Positions 34,148 through 42,335 of a DNA stretch of 64,000 nucleotides are shown here, in pieces (the stretch's first letter is position 1; each line of letters starts with the position of its first letter). Location: positions 744,001 through 808,000 of the forward strand of contig NZ_CP115463.1 in NCBI RefSeq assembly GCF_027912495.1. Direction: 5' to 3'. A program made the position numbers and the translations under genes. The notes beneath the pieces are model-generated. The model did no database searches. It was not told the origin of the DNA and saw only the letters and a list, made by a program, of their open reading frames with translations. Source of the stretch: Caulobacter sp. NIBR1757 (GTDB taxonomy: Bacteria > Pseudomonadota > Alphaproteobacteria > Caulobacterales > Caulobacteraceae).

Positions 34148-36223
34148 CTACCAGATGCGGACGCGCTTCTCGGGCGCGACGTACATCTTGTCGCCGGGCT
34201 GGACGTTGAAGGCGGCGTACCAGGCGTCGACGTTGCGCAGGGTGCCGATGACGCGGAAGTAGGCCGGGCTGTGCGGGTCCGAGGCGATCTGCTGGCGCAG
34301 GGCGTCGTCGCGGACCTTGGAGCGCCAGGCCTGGCCATAGGCCAGGAAGAAGCGCTGGTCGCCGGTCAGGCCATCGATCACTGGCGGTTCCTTGCCGCCG
34401 AGGCTGGCGTGGTAGGCGTCATAGGCGATCAGCACGCCGCCGAGGTCGCCGATGTTCTCGCCCATGGTCAGGTCGCCGTTGACGCGTGCGCCGGGCAGGG
34501 GCTCGAAGCTGGAGTAGAGGGCGCCGAGGGCCGCCGTCTGGGCGACGAACTTCTCGCGGTCGACCGGCTGCCACCAGTTGGACAGCGACCCGTCGGCGGC
34601 GAACTGGCTGCCCTGGTCGTCGAAGCCGTGGCTGATCTCGTGACCGATGACGGCGCCGATGGCCCCGTAGTTGACGGCCGGATCGGCTTCCGGATCGAAG
34701 AAGGGCGGCTGCAGGATGGCGGCCGGGAAGACGATCTCGTTGAGCTGCGGGTTGTAGTAGGCGTTCACGGTCTGGGGCGTCATGCCCCATTCCTTGCGGT
34801 CGACCGGCTTGTGCAGGCGGCCGACCTGGTAGGCCCATTCGAAGGCGCCGGCCCGCTCGATGTTGCCGTAGAGGTCGTCGGGCTTGATCGTCAGCTTGCT
34901 GTAATCGCGCCATTCGTCGGGGTAGCCGACCTTGACGGTGAAGCTGTTGGCCTTCGCGAGCGCCTTGGCCTTGGTCTCCGGGCTCATCCAGGTGAGGTTG
35001 TTGATCCGGGCCTTCATGGCGACCAGCAGGTTGCCGACCAGCTCTTCCATCTGGGCCTTGGAGTCGGCCGGGAAGTAGGCCTCGACGTAGAGCTTGCCGA
35101 CCGCTTCACCGAGCGTATTGCCGGTCAGGCCGACGCCGCGTTTCCAGCGGGCACGCTGCTCGGGCTGGCCCGACAGGGTCTTGGCGCGGAACTCGAAGTT
35201 GGCGTCGGCGAAGGCCTTGCTGAGGTAGGGGCTGGCCTGGTCGGCGATGTGGAAGGCTTCCCACGCCTGCAGGGTCTCGATCGGGGTGGCCTTGTAGATG
35301 GCCGAGATCTTCGGGAAGGCGCTCTTTTCGCCGACGATGACGTTCTGTTCGCCGCCGAGGCCGGCCGCCGTGAAATAGCCCCTCCAGTTGAATTCGGGGG
35401 CCAGCTTGCTGAGCTCGGCGACGGTCATCGGATTGACCGAGGCGACCGGGTCGCGCTGCTGAACCTTGGACCAGCTGGCTTCGGCGATCTTCGTTTCGAA
35501 GGCGACGATGGCGTCGGCGTTGGCCTGCGGGTTGGCCCAGCCGGCCAGGGTCAGGGTTTTGGCGACATAATCGCGGTAGGCGGTCTTCTTGGCCGCGAAC
35601 TGCTCGGTCAGATAGTAGTCGCGGTCGGGCAGGCCCAGGCCCGCCTGGCCGACGTAGACGGCGTATTTGGTCGGGTCGGCGGCTTCGGGGCCGATGCCGA
35701 CGCCGAAGATGGTGTTGCCGAACTTGCCGTTGCCGCCGCCCATCAGCACCGCCAGGGCGTCGTGGGTCTTTGCGGCCTTCACGGCGGCGAAGTCGGCGGC
35801 CAGCGGTTTGGCGCCGAGGGCCTCGAGGCGGGCCTCGTCCATGAAGCTGTTGTAGAGGCCGCCGATCTGCTGGGCCTCGCCCTTGGCGTTCGCGGTCTTG
35901 GCGGCGGTCTCGATGATGGCGCGGCTGCGGGCGTCGGAAAGTTCACGCAGCTTGCCGGACGCGCCCCAGGAGGAGCGGTCGGCCGGGATGACCATCTGGT
36001 CGAAGTAGGTCCCGTTGGCGTAGCGGAAGAAGTCGTCGCCCGGCTTGACCGACTTGTCCTGGCCGGCGAGGTCGAAGCCCCAGGTCCCCATGCGCGGGGC
36101 CTTGGCGAGATCGGCGGCGGAGGCGGAGGCGGGGGCCGAGGCGTCGGCGGCGATGACGGCCGTGCTGACACCGGCGATCGAGAGGGTCGCAACAGCGGCG
36201 GCCGCGAGCAGAAGACGTTTCAT
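34148..36223 (-). CDS. M13 family zinc metallopeptidase 2 (neprilysin/PepO-like)
   Basis: This 691-residue paralog of the neighbouring peptidase has a signal peptide (MKRLLLAAAAVATLSIAG), WGFDLAGQDKSVKPGDDFFR, NAYYNPQLNEIVFPAAILQ, the zinc site VIGHEISHGFDDQG, LTMGENIGDLGG and a C-terminal VRIW. The two proteins are alike along their whole length, so the pair arose by tandem duplication. The start at 36223 begins the signal peptide; the frame is open 14 codons further. A terminator follows it, so the two genes are expressed separately, yet both carry the same bipartite upstream block. Confidence 0.94.
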   Translation of the reverse strand: MKRLLLAAAAVATLSIAGVSTAVIAADASAPASASAADLAKAPRMGTWGFDLAGQDKSVKPGDDFFRYANGTYFDQMVIPADRSSWGASGKLRELSDARSRAIIETAAKTANAKGEAQQIGGLYNSFMDEARLEALGAKPLAADFAAVKAAKTHDALAVLMGGGNGKFGNTIFGVGIGPEAADPTKYAVYVGQAGLGLPDRDYYLTEQFAAKKTAYRDYVAKTLTLAGWANPQANADAIVAFETKIAEASWSKVQQRDPVASVNPMTVAELSKLAPEFNWRGYFTAAGLGGEQNVIVGEKSAFPKISAIYKATPIETLQAWEAFHIADQASPYLSKAFADANFEFRAKTLSGQPEQRARWKRGVGLTGNTLGEAVGKLYVEAYFPADSKAQMEELVGNLLVAMKARINNLTWMSPETKAKALAKANSFTVKVGYPDEWRDYSKLTIKPDDLYGNIERAGAFEWAYQVGRLHKPVDRKEWGMTPQTVNAYYNPQLNEIVFPAAILQPPFFDPEADPAVNYGAIGAVIGHEISHGFDDQGSQFAADGSLSNWWQPVDREKFVAQTAALGALYSSFEPLPGARVNGDLTMGENIGDLGGVLIAYDAYHASLGGKEPPVIDGLTGDQRFFLAYGQAWRSKVRDDALRQQIASDPHSPAYFRVIGTLRNVDAWYAAFNVQPGDKMYVAPEKRVRIW

Positions 36224-36255
36224 GGGACGAGGAGGATCCTGTCTGTTTTGAAGGT

Positions 36256-36306
36256 GGCGGACCATGCTCCCGCAGCGGCAGGCGTGTCCCTTAAACTTTC
36301 GTCATG
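36256..36306 (-). promoter_or_regulatory. Bipartite block conserved before M13 peptidase 2
   Basis: CATGACGAAAGTTTAAGG (36306-36289) and CGGGAGCATGGTCCGCC (36272-36256), 16 bases apart, match the block before peptidase 1. Confidence 0.6.
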
Positions 36307-36364
36307 AAAGGGGAGGGCGGCCCCTTGCCCCCGCCGGGCTTCGCCCGCCAGGGGAGGATTGTGG

Positions 36365-36380
36365 TTAATCGCGTCTTAAC
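36365..36380 (+). promoter_or_regulatory. CtrA-type binding site TTAA-N7-TTAAC
   Basis: TTAATCGCGTCTTAAC fits the full Caulobacter CtrA site (TTAA, seven bases, TTAA). It lies 23 bases before the start of the small secreted protein gene. If it overlaps the -35 the transcript would start at or just after the annotated ATG, so it may rather repress, or the message may be nearly leaderless. Confidence 0.55.
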
Positions 36381-36402
36381 GCCACGGGGCCAGCATGGGC
36401 TC

Positions 36403-36765
36403 ATGCGCCGCCTCGCCGCCCTTGCCCTGGTTCTCCTGCTCGCCACGCCCGCCGGGGCGCAGGGCGGCAAGCTGCGCCAGGTGACGGCGGCCGAGGCCGG
36501 GCTCAAGGGCGCCGAGCCGAAGGTGGAGGAGCCGGCGCCGGAAGCGCCGCTGCTCGACTTCTCGGCCCAGGGCCGCTCGACCAGCCTGCCGGCGGGCCTG
36601 GCCTTCACCCGGCCGCTGGCCAGCACCTCGGCGGGGTCGGCGGGGTCGAACTCCGCCAGCCAGTGCCGCACCCGCTGCGCCCAGAGCCGCTACTTCTGTC
36701 TGGCGGAAGCGGAAGAAGAGACCTGCAGCCCGCTGTGGGCGCGCTGTGTCGCGGGCTGCAGCTAG
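36403..36765 (+). CDS. Small secreted Cys-rich protein
   Basis: This 120-residue protein has a signal peptide (MRRLAALALVLLLATPAGA), an Ala/Glu/Pro-rich middle and a C-terminal Cys cluster: QCRTRCAQSRYFCLAEAEEE then CSPLWARCVAGC, six Cys in all in the last 45 residues, likely three disulfides or a metal site. I do not recognise a family, although similar CRxxC...YxC...C...C tails occur in other Caulobacteraceae hypotheticals. A CtrA-type site stands just upstream, hinting at cell-cycle control. The next gene (monooxygenase) starts 80 bases downstream. Confidence 0.75.
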   Translation: MRRLAALALVLLLATPAGAQGGKLRQVTAAEAGLKGAEPKVEEPAPEAPLLDFSAQGRSTSLPAGLAFTRPLASTSAGSAGSNSASQCRTRCAQSRYFCLAEAEEETCSPLWARCVAGCS

Positions 36766-36845
36766 GCGACTGCCGCCACGTCATAGTTGACCCGCGCGTC
36801 AGCCCCGATAGCTTCGTGAACAACGATAAGTCAGGGAGTACGGGC

Positions 36846-38219
36846 ATGACCGGCAAGGCGCTACCGAAGGCCTGCATCATCGGCGCGGGCTGCTCGGGGT
36901 TCACCACGGCCAAGCGGCTGAAGGACGCTGGCGTCCCCTATGATTGCTTCGAGATCTCCGACGAGGTCGGCGGCAACTGGTACTACAAGAACCCCAACGG
37001 CATGTCGGCCTGCTACGAGAGCCTGCATATCGACACCTCCAAGTGGCGGCTGGCGTTCGAGGATTATCCGGTGCCCGCCGACTGGCCCGACTTCCCGCAC
37101 CACGCCCAGCTGTTCCAGTACTTCAAGGACTATGTCGATCACTTCGGCCTGCGCGAGACCATCACCTTCAACACCGGGGTGACCAACGCGCGCCGGCGCG
37201 AGGACGGCCTCTGGGAGGTCAGCCTGACGACGGGCGAGACGCGGCTCTATGACGTACTGTTCGTCTGCAACGGCCACCACTGGAGCCCGCGCATCCCCGA
37301 CTATCCGGGCGAGTTCGAGGGCGCGGCCTTTCACAGCCATGCCTACTGCGACCCCTTCGATCCGGTCGACATGCGCGGCAAGAACGTCGTGGTCGTCGGC
37401 ATGGGCAATTCGGCGATGGATATCGCTTCGGAGCTGGCGCAGCGGCCGATTGCGAAGAACCTGTGGGTCTCGGCCAGGCGCGGGGTCTGGGTGCTGCCCA
37501 AGTACATGAACGGCAAGCCGGCCGACAAAAGCGCCATGCCGGCCTGGATGCCGCGCAAGCTCGGCCAGGCCATGGCCCGCAGCGTCATCAAGAAGACGCT
37601 GGGCAATATGGAAGACTACGGCCTGCCCAAGCCCGACCATGAGCCGCTCGAGGCCCACCCGTCGGTCAGCGGCGAGTTCCTGACCCGGGCCGGCTGCGGC
37701 GATGTGAAGTTCAAGCCGGCGATCAAGGCCCTCGAAGGAAAGAATGTCCGCTTCGCTGACGACAGCGTCGAGCAGGTGGACGCCATCGTCTTCGCCACCG
37801 GCTATGACATGAAGTTCCCCTTCTTCGACGATCCGGACCTGCTGCCCGACGCCGAGCACCGCTTCCCGCTGTACAAGCGGATGATGAAGCCGGGGATCGA
37901 CAACCTGTTCTTCATGGGCCTGGCCCAGCCGCTGCCGACCCTGGTCAACTTCGCCGAACAGCAGAGCAAGCTGGCGGCCGCCTATCTGACCGGGCGCTAC
38001 CGGCCGCCGGCCAAGGCGGAGATGGAGAGCGTGACGGCGAAGGACGAGGAATTCTACCTCGGCGGCTACTACAAGGCCGCGCGGCACACCATCCAGGTCG
38101 ACTTCAACCACTACATCGTCGACCTGAAGAAGGAGGTCGCGAAGGGCGAGGCGCGGGCGCGCGGTGCGGGCTATGCGCTGCCGGTGGCGGCGAGGGCGAA
38201 ATCCTCCCTCGACGCGTAG
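36846..38219 (+). CDS. Flavin-containing monooxygenase
   Basis: This 457-residue FAD/NADPH enzyme has the FAD loop in CIIGAGCSGFTTAKRL, the FMO fingerprint FEGAAFHSHAY (FxGxxxHxxxY), the NADPH loop in VVVVGMGNSAMDIASELA and the late ATGYDMKFPF. It inserts one oxygen into soft nucleophiles or ketones (FMO or Baeyer-Villiger type). The start at 36846 follows AGGGAG. Its last five codons (SSLDA) lie inside a long palindromic repeat. The neighbouring TetR gene, convergent with it, may be its regulator. Confidence 0.93.
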   Translation: MTGKALPKACIIGAGCSGFTTAKRLKDAGVPYDCFEISDEVGGNWYYKNPNGMSACYESLHIDTSKWRLAFEDYPVPADWPDFPHHAQLFQYFKDYVDHFGLRETITFNTGVTNARRREDGLWEVSLTTGETRLYDVLFVCNGHHWSPRIPDYPGEFEGAAFHSHAYCDPFDPVDMRGKNVVVVGMGNSAMDIASELAQRPIAKNLWVSARRGVWVLPKYMNGKPADKSAMPAWMPRKLGQAMARSVIKKTLGNMEDYGLPKPDHEPLEAHPSVSGEFLTRAGCGDVKFKPAIKALEGKNVRFADDSVEQVDAIVFATGYDMKFPFFDDPDLLPDAEHRFPLYKRMMKPGIDNLFFMGLAQPLPTLVNFAEQQSKLAAAYLTGRYRPPAKAEMESVTAKDEEFYLGGYYKAARHTIQVDFNHYIVDLKKEVAKGEARARGAGYALPVAARAKSSLDA

Positions 38220-38409
38220 CGGCGGGGGAGGGGGACCGCCGCCGAAGGCGGTGGTGGAGGAGGCAGCGCCGGCGGAGGCGGGTTGCCCCGAACGCGGTTG
38301 TTGCGGCCGCGCCAGAACGCTCTCTCTTCCGAAGGGCCGGCTCCGCCCCCTCCACCACCGCCTTCGGCGGCGGTCCCCCTCCCCCGTGGGCTACGCCCCC
38401 GAGGGAGGA
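38202..38409. repeat. Long palindromic repeat overlapping the ends of two convergent genes
   Basis: TCCTCCCTCG (38202) pairs with CGAGGGAGGA (ending 38409); inside, GGGGGAGGGGGACCGCCGCC and GAAGGCGGTGGTGGAGG have their complements near 38350-38390. The stop codons of both the monooxygenase (38219) and TetR regulator 1 (38391) fall within it, so it supplies the C-termini of both proteins. Same general family as 48767-48952. Confidence 0.82.
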
Positions 38410-39050
38410 ACAGGTCCGAACGCTCTCAGGAACGCGTCGATGTGGAACTTCACATAGTCGCGGTAGGCGGCCGGGCCGTCCATCGGCACGCCGAAGCCGC
38501 CGCGGACCAGGGCGATCTGCATGAAGGGGGCGAAGAACAATCGCACCAGCAGGGTGGGGTCCTCGACCTTGCGCAGCTCGCCGGTGGCCATCGACCGCTG
38601 GAAGGCCTGGGCCACCCGCATGACGCTGACGCCCAGCACGTTCTCGCGGATCAGGCCGGCGACGTCGGGGCGGCTCTGGGCCTCGTCCATGGCCAGCGCC
38701 ATGTAGCCGCGCGACAGGCCGTTCTCCTGGATGGACAGGGTGCCCTCGGCGAAGATTTCCAGCAGGCCGCGGATTGGGCCCTCATAGGCGTCGATGCGGG
38801 CGACCAGGGCCTTGGTCGGAACGACCAGGTCCTCCTCCAGCATGGCGCGGATCAGGGTGTCCTTGCCCGGGAAGTAGCGATAGACGGCGGGTTTGGTGAC
38901 TCCGATGGCGGCGGCCACCTCGTCCATGCGGCAGCCGAAGCCCTTTTCGGACACCAGTCTGCGCGCGGCGTCGAGAATCTGCCGGCGGCGCAGGTCGGCG
39001 CGCGCGCTGCGGAATTCCGGGACCTCGCTGCCTTGGGCGGCGGTCGTCAT
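38391..39050 (-). CDS. TetR-family transcriptional regulator 1
   Basis: This 219-residue regulator has a TetR DNA-binding domain (RRRQILDAARRLVSEKGFGC, MDEVAAAIGVTKPAVYRYFPGK at about residues 42-63) and a helical ligand domain of the AcrR/TetR_C type ending DYVKFHIDAFLRAFG. It is divergent from TetR regulator 2 and convergent with the monooxygenase gene; it most likely controls one or both. The last residues (PPSGA) are coded by the palindromic repeat. Start ATG at 39050. Confidence 0.92.
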   Translation of the reverse strand: MTTAAQGSEVPEFRSARADLRRRQILDAARRLVSEKGFGCRMDEVAAAIGVTKPAVYRYFPGKDTLIRAMLEEDLVVPTKALVARIDAYEGPIRGLLEIFAEGTLSIQENGLSRGYMALAMDEAQSRPDVAGLIRENVLGVSVMRVAQAFQRSMATGELRKVEDPTLLVRLFFAPFMQIALVRGGFGVPMDGPAAYRDYVKFHIDAFLRAFGPVPPSGA

Positions 39051-39160
39051 GGTTCACAACCCCTGGCTGGCGTTACGCGCCGGTACTCTTGTCAGACTAG
39101 CCTTGCTTGGCGGTTAGCGGGAGTCGTGAATCCGGCATTGAAATCCTTTTCTCGAAAGGA

Positions 39161-39180
39161 CCAAGGCCTGCTAGCCTTGG
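39161..39180. promoter_or_regulatory. Candidate TetR operator
   Basis: CCAAGGC-CTGCTA-GCCTTGG is a perfect inverted repeat ending five bases before the TetR 2 start; a partial copy (CTAGCCTTGCTTGG) lies near 39097. A second repeat TCCTTT/AAAGGA is at 39144-39160. All are in the divergent TetR spacer. Confidence 0.5.
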
Positions 39181-39185
39181 CTTCA

Positions 39186-39812
39186 ATGAGTCAGATCACT
39201 GTCCTTTCCACCGGCAAGCGCGAACAGACCAAACAGGCCAACCGCCAGGCCATCCTCGATGCGGCCCGCGAGGTGTTTGCCGAGATGGGCTACGAGACGG
39301 CGACGGTGCGCGACATCATCCGCCGCACGGAGCTGTCGGTGGGGGCCTTCTACAACTACTTCCGGTCGCGGGAAGAGGTGTTCGAGGCCCTGGCCGACGA
39401 CGGCGCCCGGCGCTTCCGGCCGATCCTGCGGGCCTGCTGGGAAGAGGCGCGGGACTTCGAGGGTTATCTGCGCGCCGCCATCCAGGCCTACTACGACTTC
39501 GTGGTCGACGAGCATGAGAACTGGGAGGCGCGCCGGCCGGCCGGCGAGCGCCACCCCCACATCACCAACCAGACGCCAGAGATGGAGCGGGTGTTCGAGG
39601 AGGTGCGCGACACCTTCGCCGCCGCCATCGAGCGGGGCGGGGCGCCCAGGGTCGACGCCGACTACCTGGCCGCCGCCTGCATCGCCATCGCCCGCGAGGT
39701 CGGCGACCGGATGATGGCCCGCCGGCCGATCGACACCCACGCCGCCTGCGACTTCGCGGTCAAGCTGATCCTGGGCGGCATTCCGTCCCTGCCGCGTCTG
39801 AATCCGTCCTAG
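39186..39812 (+). CDS. TetR-family transcriptional regulator 2
   Basis: This 208-residue regulator has the DNA-binding domain KQANRQAILDAAREVFAEMG and YETATVRDIIRRTELSVGAFYNYF (helix-turn-helix at about 36-58), followed by a C-terminal helical domain of the TetR_C group. It is 10 bases upstream of the esterase gene on the same strand, so it probably regulates that gene and itself through the inverted repeats in front. Confidence 0.92.
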   Translation: MSQITVLSTGKREQTKQANRQAILDAAREVFAEMGYETATVRDIIRRTELSVGAFYNYFRSREEVFEALADDGARRFRPILRACWEEARDFEGYLRAAIQAYYDFVVDEHENWEARRPAGERHPHITNQTPEMERVFEEVRDTFAAAIERGGAPRVDADYLAAACIAIAREVGDRMMARRPIDTHAACDFAVKLILGGIPSLPRLNPS

Positions 39813-39822
39813 AGGAAGCGAG

Positions 39823-40869
39823 ATGGCCGATCCCGGCGTCCAGAAAGTCATCCTCAAGGCGCTTCTGTCGCTGCCGCCGCCGATCCTGCGCCTGCTGTCT
39901 GGCGGCTCGGCCGTCTACCAGGGCGGCCGCACGCTGGATCCCCGCTTCCAGTTCCTCGCCGCCGGCGCGCGCAGCATGCCGGCCATGTCGTCGCTGAGCG
40001 CCGTCGAGGCGCGGGCCGCCAGCGCCCAGGGCCTGTCGATGATGGCCGGCAAGCTGGAGGCCGGCGTCAGCGTCGAAAGCCTGACCGTGCCGGGGGCCGA
40101 GGGCGACATCCCGGCCCGCGCCTATCGTCCGTCCGATCAGGACGCGGAGGCGCCGCTGCTGGTCTTCGCCCACTTCGGCGGCGGGGTGATCGGCGATCTC
40201 GACACCTGCCACGCCTTCTGCGGCATCCTCGCCAAATCCGCCCGCTGCGCCGTGCTGTCGGTCGACTACCGCCTGGCGCCCGAGCACCGGTTCCCGGCCG
40301 GCCTCGACGACATGCTGGCCGCCTGGCGCTGGGCGCGGGACAACACCGCCCGGTTCGGGGCGCCCGAGGGCCGGCTGGCCATCGGCGGCGATTCCATGGG
40401 CGGCAACTTCGCCGCCATCCTGGCCCAGGAAATGAAGAAGAGCGGCGAGCCGCAGCCGGTGCTGCAGCTGCTGATCTATCCGGCCGTCGACGTGGCGTCC
40501 GAGACCCAGTCGATGACCACCTATGCCGACGCCTATCCGCTGTCGCGCGACATCATGACCTGGTTCATGGGCCACTACATGGGCCCCGACGACGACCCGG
40601 CCGACCCGCGGCTGTCGCCGATCCGGTCCGGAGATCTGAGCGGCCTGGCCCCGGCCATCGTCATCACCGCCGGCTTCGATCCGCTGGTCGACCAGGGCGA
40701 GGCCTATGCCCGTCTCCTGAAAGGCGCGGGCGTGCCGGTGGTCTACCGCTGCTACGACGCCCTGGCCCACGGCTTCACCGCCTTCACCGGCGCCATCCCC
40801 GCCGCCGACATCGCCTGCCGGGAGATCGCCGGGCTGGTGCGTCAGGGGCTTGAGGGGCGGATTGCCTGA
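39823..40869 (+). CDS. HSL-type alpha/beta hydrolase (esterase)
   Basis: This 348-residue esterase of the hormone-sensitive-lipase family has the oxyanion motif in FAHFGGGVIGDLDT (HGGG variant HFGGG), the nucleophile Ser in GGDSMGGNFAA (about residue 190), the Asp in AGFDPLVDQGEAYA and the His in LAHGFTAFTGA. No signal peptide, so cytosolic. It should cleave short-chain acyl esters or, given its TetR partner, a xenobiotic or lipid. The ribosome site AGAGGAAGCGAG is clear. Confidence 0.93.
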   Translation: MADPGVQKVILKALLSLPPPILRLLSGGSAVYQGGRTLDPRFQFLAAGARSMPAMSSLSAVEARAASAQGLSMMAGKLEAGVSVESLTVPGAEGDIPARAYRPSDQDAEAPLLVFAHFGGGVIGDLDTCHAFCGILAKSARCAVLSVDYRLAPEHRFPAGLDDMLAAWRWARDNTARFGAPEGRLAIGGDSMGGNFAAILAQEMKKSGEPQPVLQLLIYPAVDVASETQSMTTYADAYPLSRDIMTWFMGHYMGPDDDPADPRLSPIRSGDLSGLAPAIVITAGFDPLVDQGEAYARLLKGAGVPVVYRCYDALAHGFTAFTGAIPAADIACREIAGLVRQGLEGRIA

Positions 40870-41003
40870 CAAAGCTGTAACATGCTGAATCAAAAGTAAT
40901 TTTCTGACGAAGGTTTAATCGCTCACGATCGTTTTCATGGTTGAGCGACCGAAGGTATGCGACTAACTCCCGCCGCTCGAAAAACGAAGCGAAGGGGCTA
41001 CCC

Positions 41004-42272
41004 ATGTTCACCCAGACGTTGCGCGCCGCCCTGATGGGCTCGGCCGTCCTTCTCGTCGCCGCCGGTCCGGCGCCGGCGCCCAGGCAGACCGTGACCGGTC
41101 CGACCGCCGTCTACTGGCTGAGCGCCTCGACGGCGACGGGGCCGATGGCCGGCATGAGCATGGGCGGGCCCGGTGGGGCGCCGGCCCGGCCGAGCTTTGG
41201 CCAGATGATGCGAGGCGGCTTCGGCGGCGGCGGGCCGGTGAAGACCTTGAAGCTGCAACTGGGCTCCAGCCGCAAGGCGCCCGCGCCGGCCGCCGACCAC
41301 TTCTGGAGCCCGGCGATGGACATGGGGACCTCGGTCCCGCTGCTGTCGCCGCAGCCGTCTGACCCGACCCCGCGGGGCTACACGGGCCGCACCGACGGGC
41401 AGTACGAACAGCCGAAGGGCAAGCTGCTGATCTACTGGGGCTGCGGCGCCCATGCCGCGCCGGGCCAGCCGGTGGTCATCGACTTCGCCAAGGTCGCCCA
41501 GAACCCGCAGGCCCTGGCCGGGATGATGACCGGGCTGGACATCACCCCGATGAAGGAGCCGTCGGCCGACCGTTTCGCCACCTATGGCGAATGGCCCAAC
41601 AGCCGCAACAATGAGCCCGTGCCGGGCGGCGCCTCGCTGGTTGGCGAACACTGGGTAAAGGGAAACTACAGCCCCGATATCAAGCTGACCCTGACCTCCG
41701 GGCAGGATTTCCTTGAGCCCATCCGTCTGCGCCAGACGCCCGACGCCGGCGGCGGCGTGGCGCTGACCTGGCAGGCCATCGCCCGCTCGCGCGGCTTCCA
41801 CGCCACCGTCATCGGGGCGCAGGAGACCCGGCGCGGGGCGGACCCGGTGATGGTCATGTGGACCTCCAGCGCCGCCCAGGTCGGGGCCTTCGCCACGCCC
41901 GACTACATCAGCGACGAGGACCTCGCCCGGCTGGTGGCGAAGAAGGCGCTGCTGCCGGGATCGGCCACCGCCTGCACGGTGCCGGCCGAGGTGATCAAGG
42001 CGGCGCCGAGCGGCATGCTCAACCTGACCGCCTGGGGCGGCGAGGCCGACTTCGCCTATCCCGCGCGCCCGGCCGACCCGAAGGTGGCCTGGAACATCCA
42101 GTGGACGGCCAAGGTGCGCTACCGCTCGACGGTGGGCACGATCCTGGGGATGGACGATGCCGATTTCGGCGGTCAGTCGGCCGAAGACGGGCCGCGTGAG
42201 AAGCCCAAGGAAGAAAAGGGCGGCAAGGCGCGGAAGATCCTGCGGGGTCTGGGTATCCCCGGGACCAGATAG
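41004..42272 (+). CDS. Secreted hypothetical protein with Met/Gly-rich segment
   Basis: The 422-residue protein has a signal peptide (MFTQTLRAALMGSAVLLVAA), then a conserved-looking TAVYWLSASTATG, a Met/Gly-rich stretch (GPMAGMSMGGPGG, FGQMMRGGFGGGG, about residues 44-75), HFWSPAMDMG, LLIYWGCGAHAAPGQP (a WGCG core), and a C-terminal Lys-rich tail (KPKEEKGGKARK). I do not recognise the family. The repeated AMDMG and GMSMGG motifs could bind copper or silver, which is only a suggestion. The ribosome site GAAGGGGC precedes the ATG. Confidence 0.8.
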   Translation: MFTQTLRAALMGSAVLLVAAGPAPAPRQTVTGPTAVYWLSASTATGPMAGMSMGGPGGAPARPSFGQMMRGGFGGGGPVKTLKLQLGSSRKAPAPAADHFWSPAMDMGTSVPLLSPQPSDPTPRGYTGRTDGQYEQPKGKLLIYWGCGAHAAPGQPVVIDFAKVAQNPQALAGMMTGLDITPMKEPSADRFATYGEWPNSRNNEPVPGGASLVGEHWVKGNYSPDIKLTLTSGQDFLEPIRLRQTPDAGGGVALTWQAIARSRGFHATVIGAQETRRGADPVMVMWTSSAAQVGAFATPDYISDEDLARLVAKKALLPGSATACTVPAEVIKAAPSGMLNLTAWGGEADFAYPARPADPKVAWNIQWTAKVRYRSTVGTILGMDDADFGGQSAEDGPREKPKEEKGGKARKILRGLGIPGTR

Positions 42273-42335
42273 TTCCGGGCGCCCAGAGGCGAACTCACTG
42301 GACTTCCGTTGGGTCGCCATCCGATCCTCACCGCC

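Noticed and set aside
40898..40915. TGACGAAGGTTTAA before the Met/Gly-rich protein resembles the block before the M13 peptidases
   Set aside because: Only the first half matches; the second block at the fixed 16-base spacing is absent.
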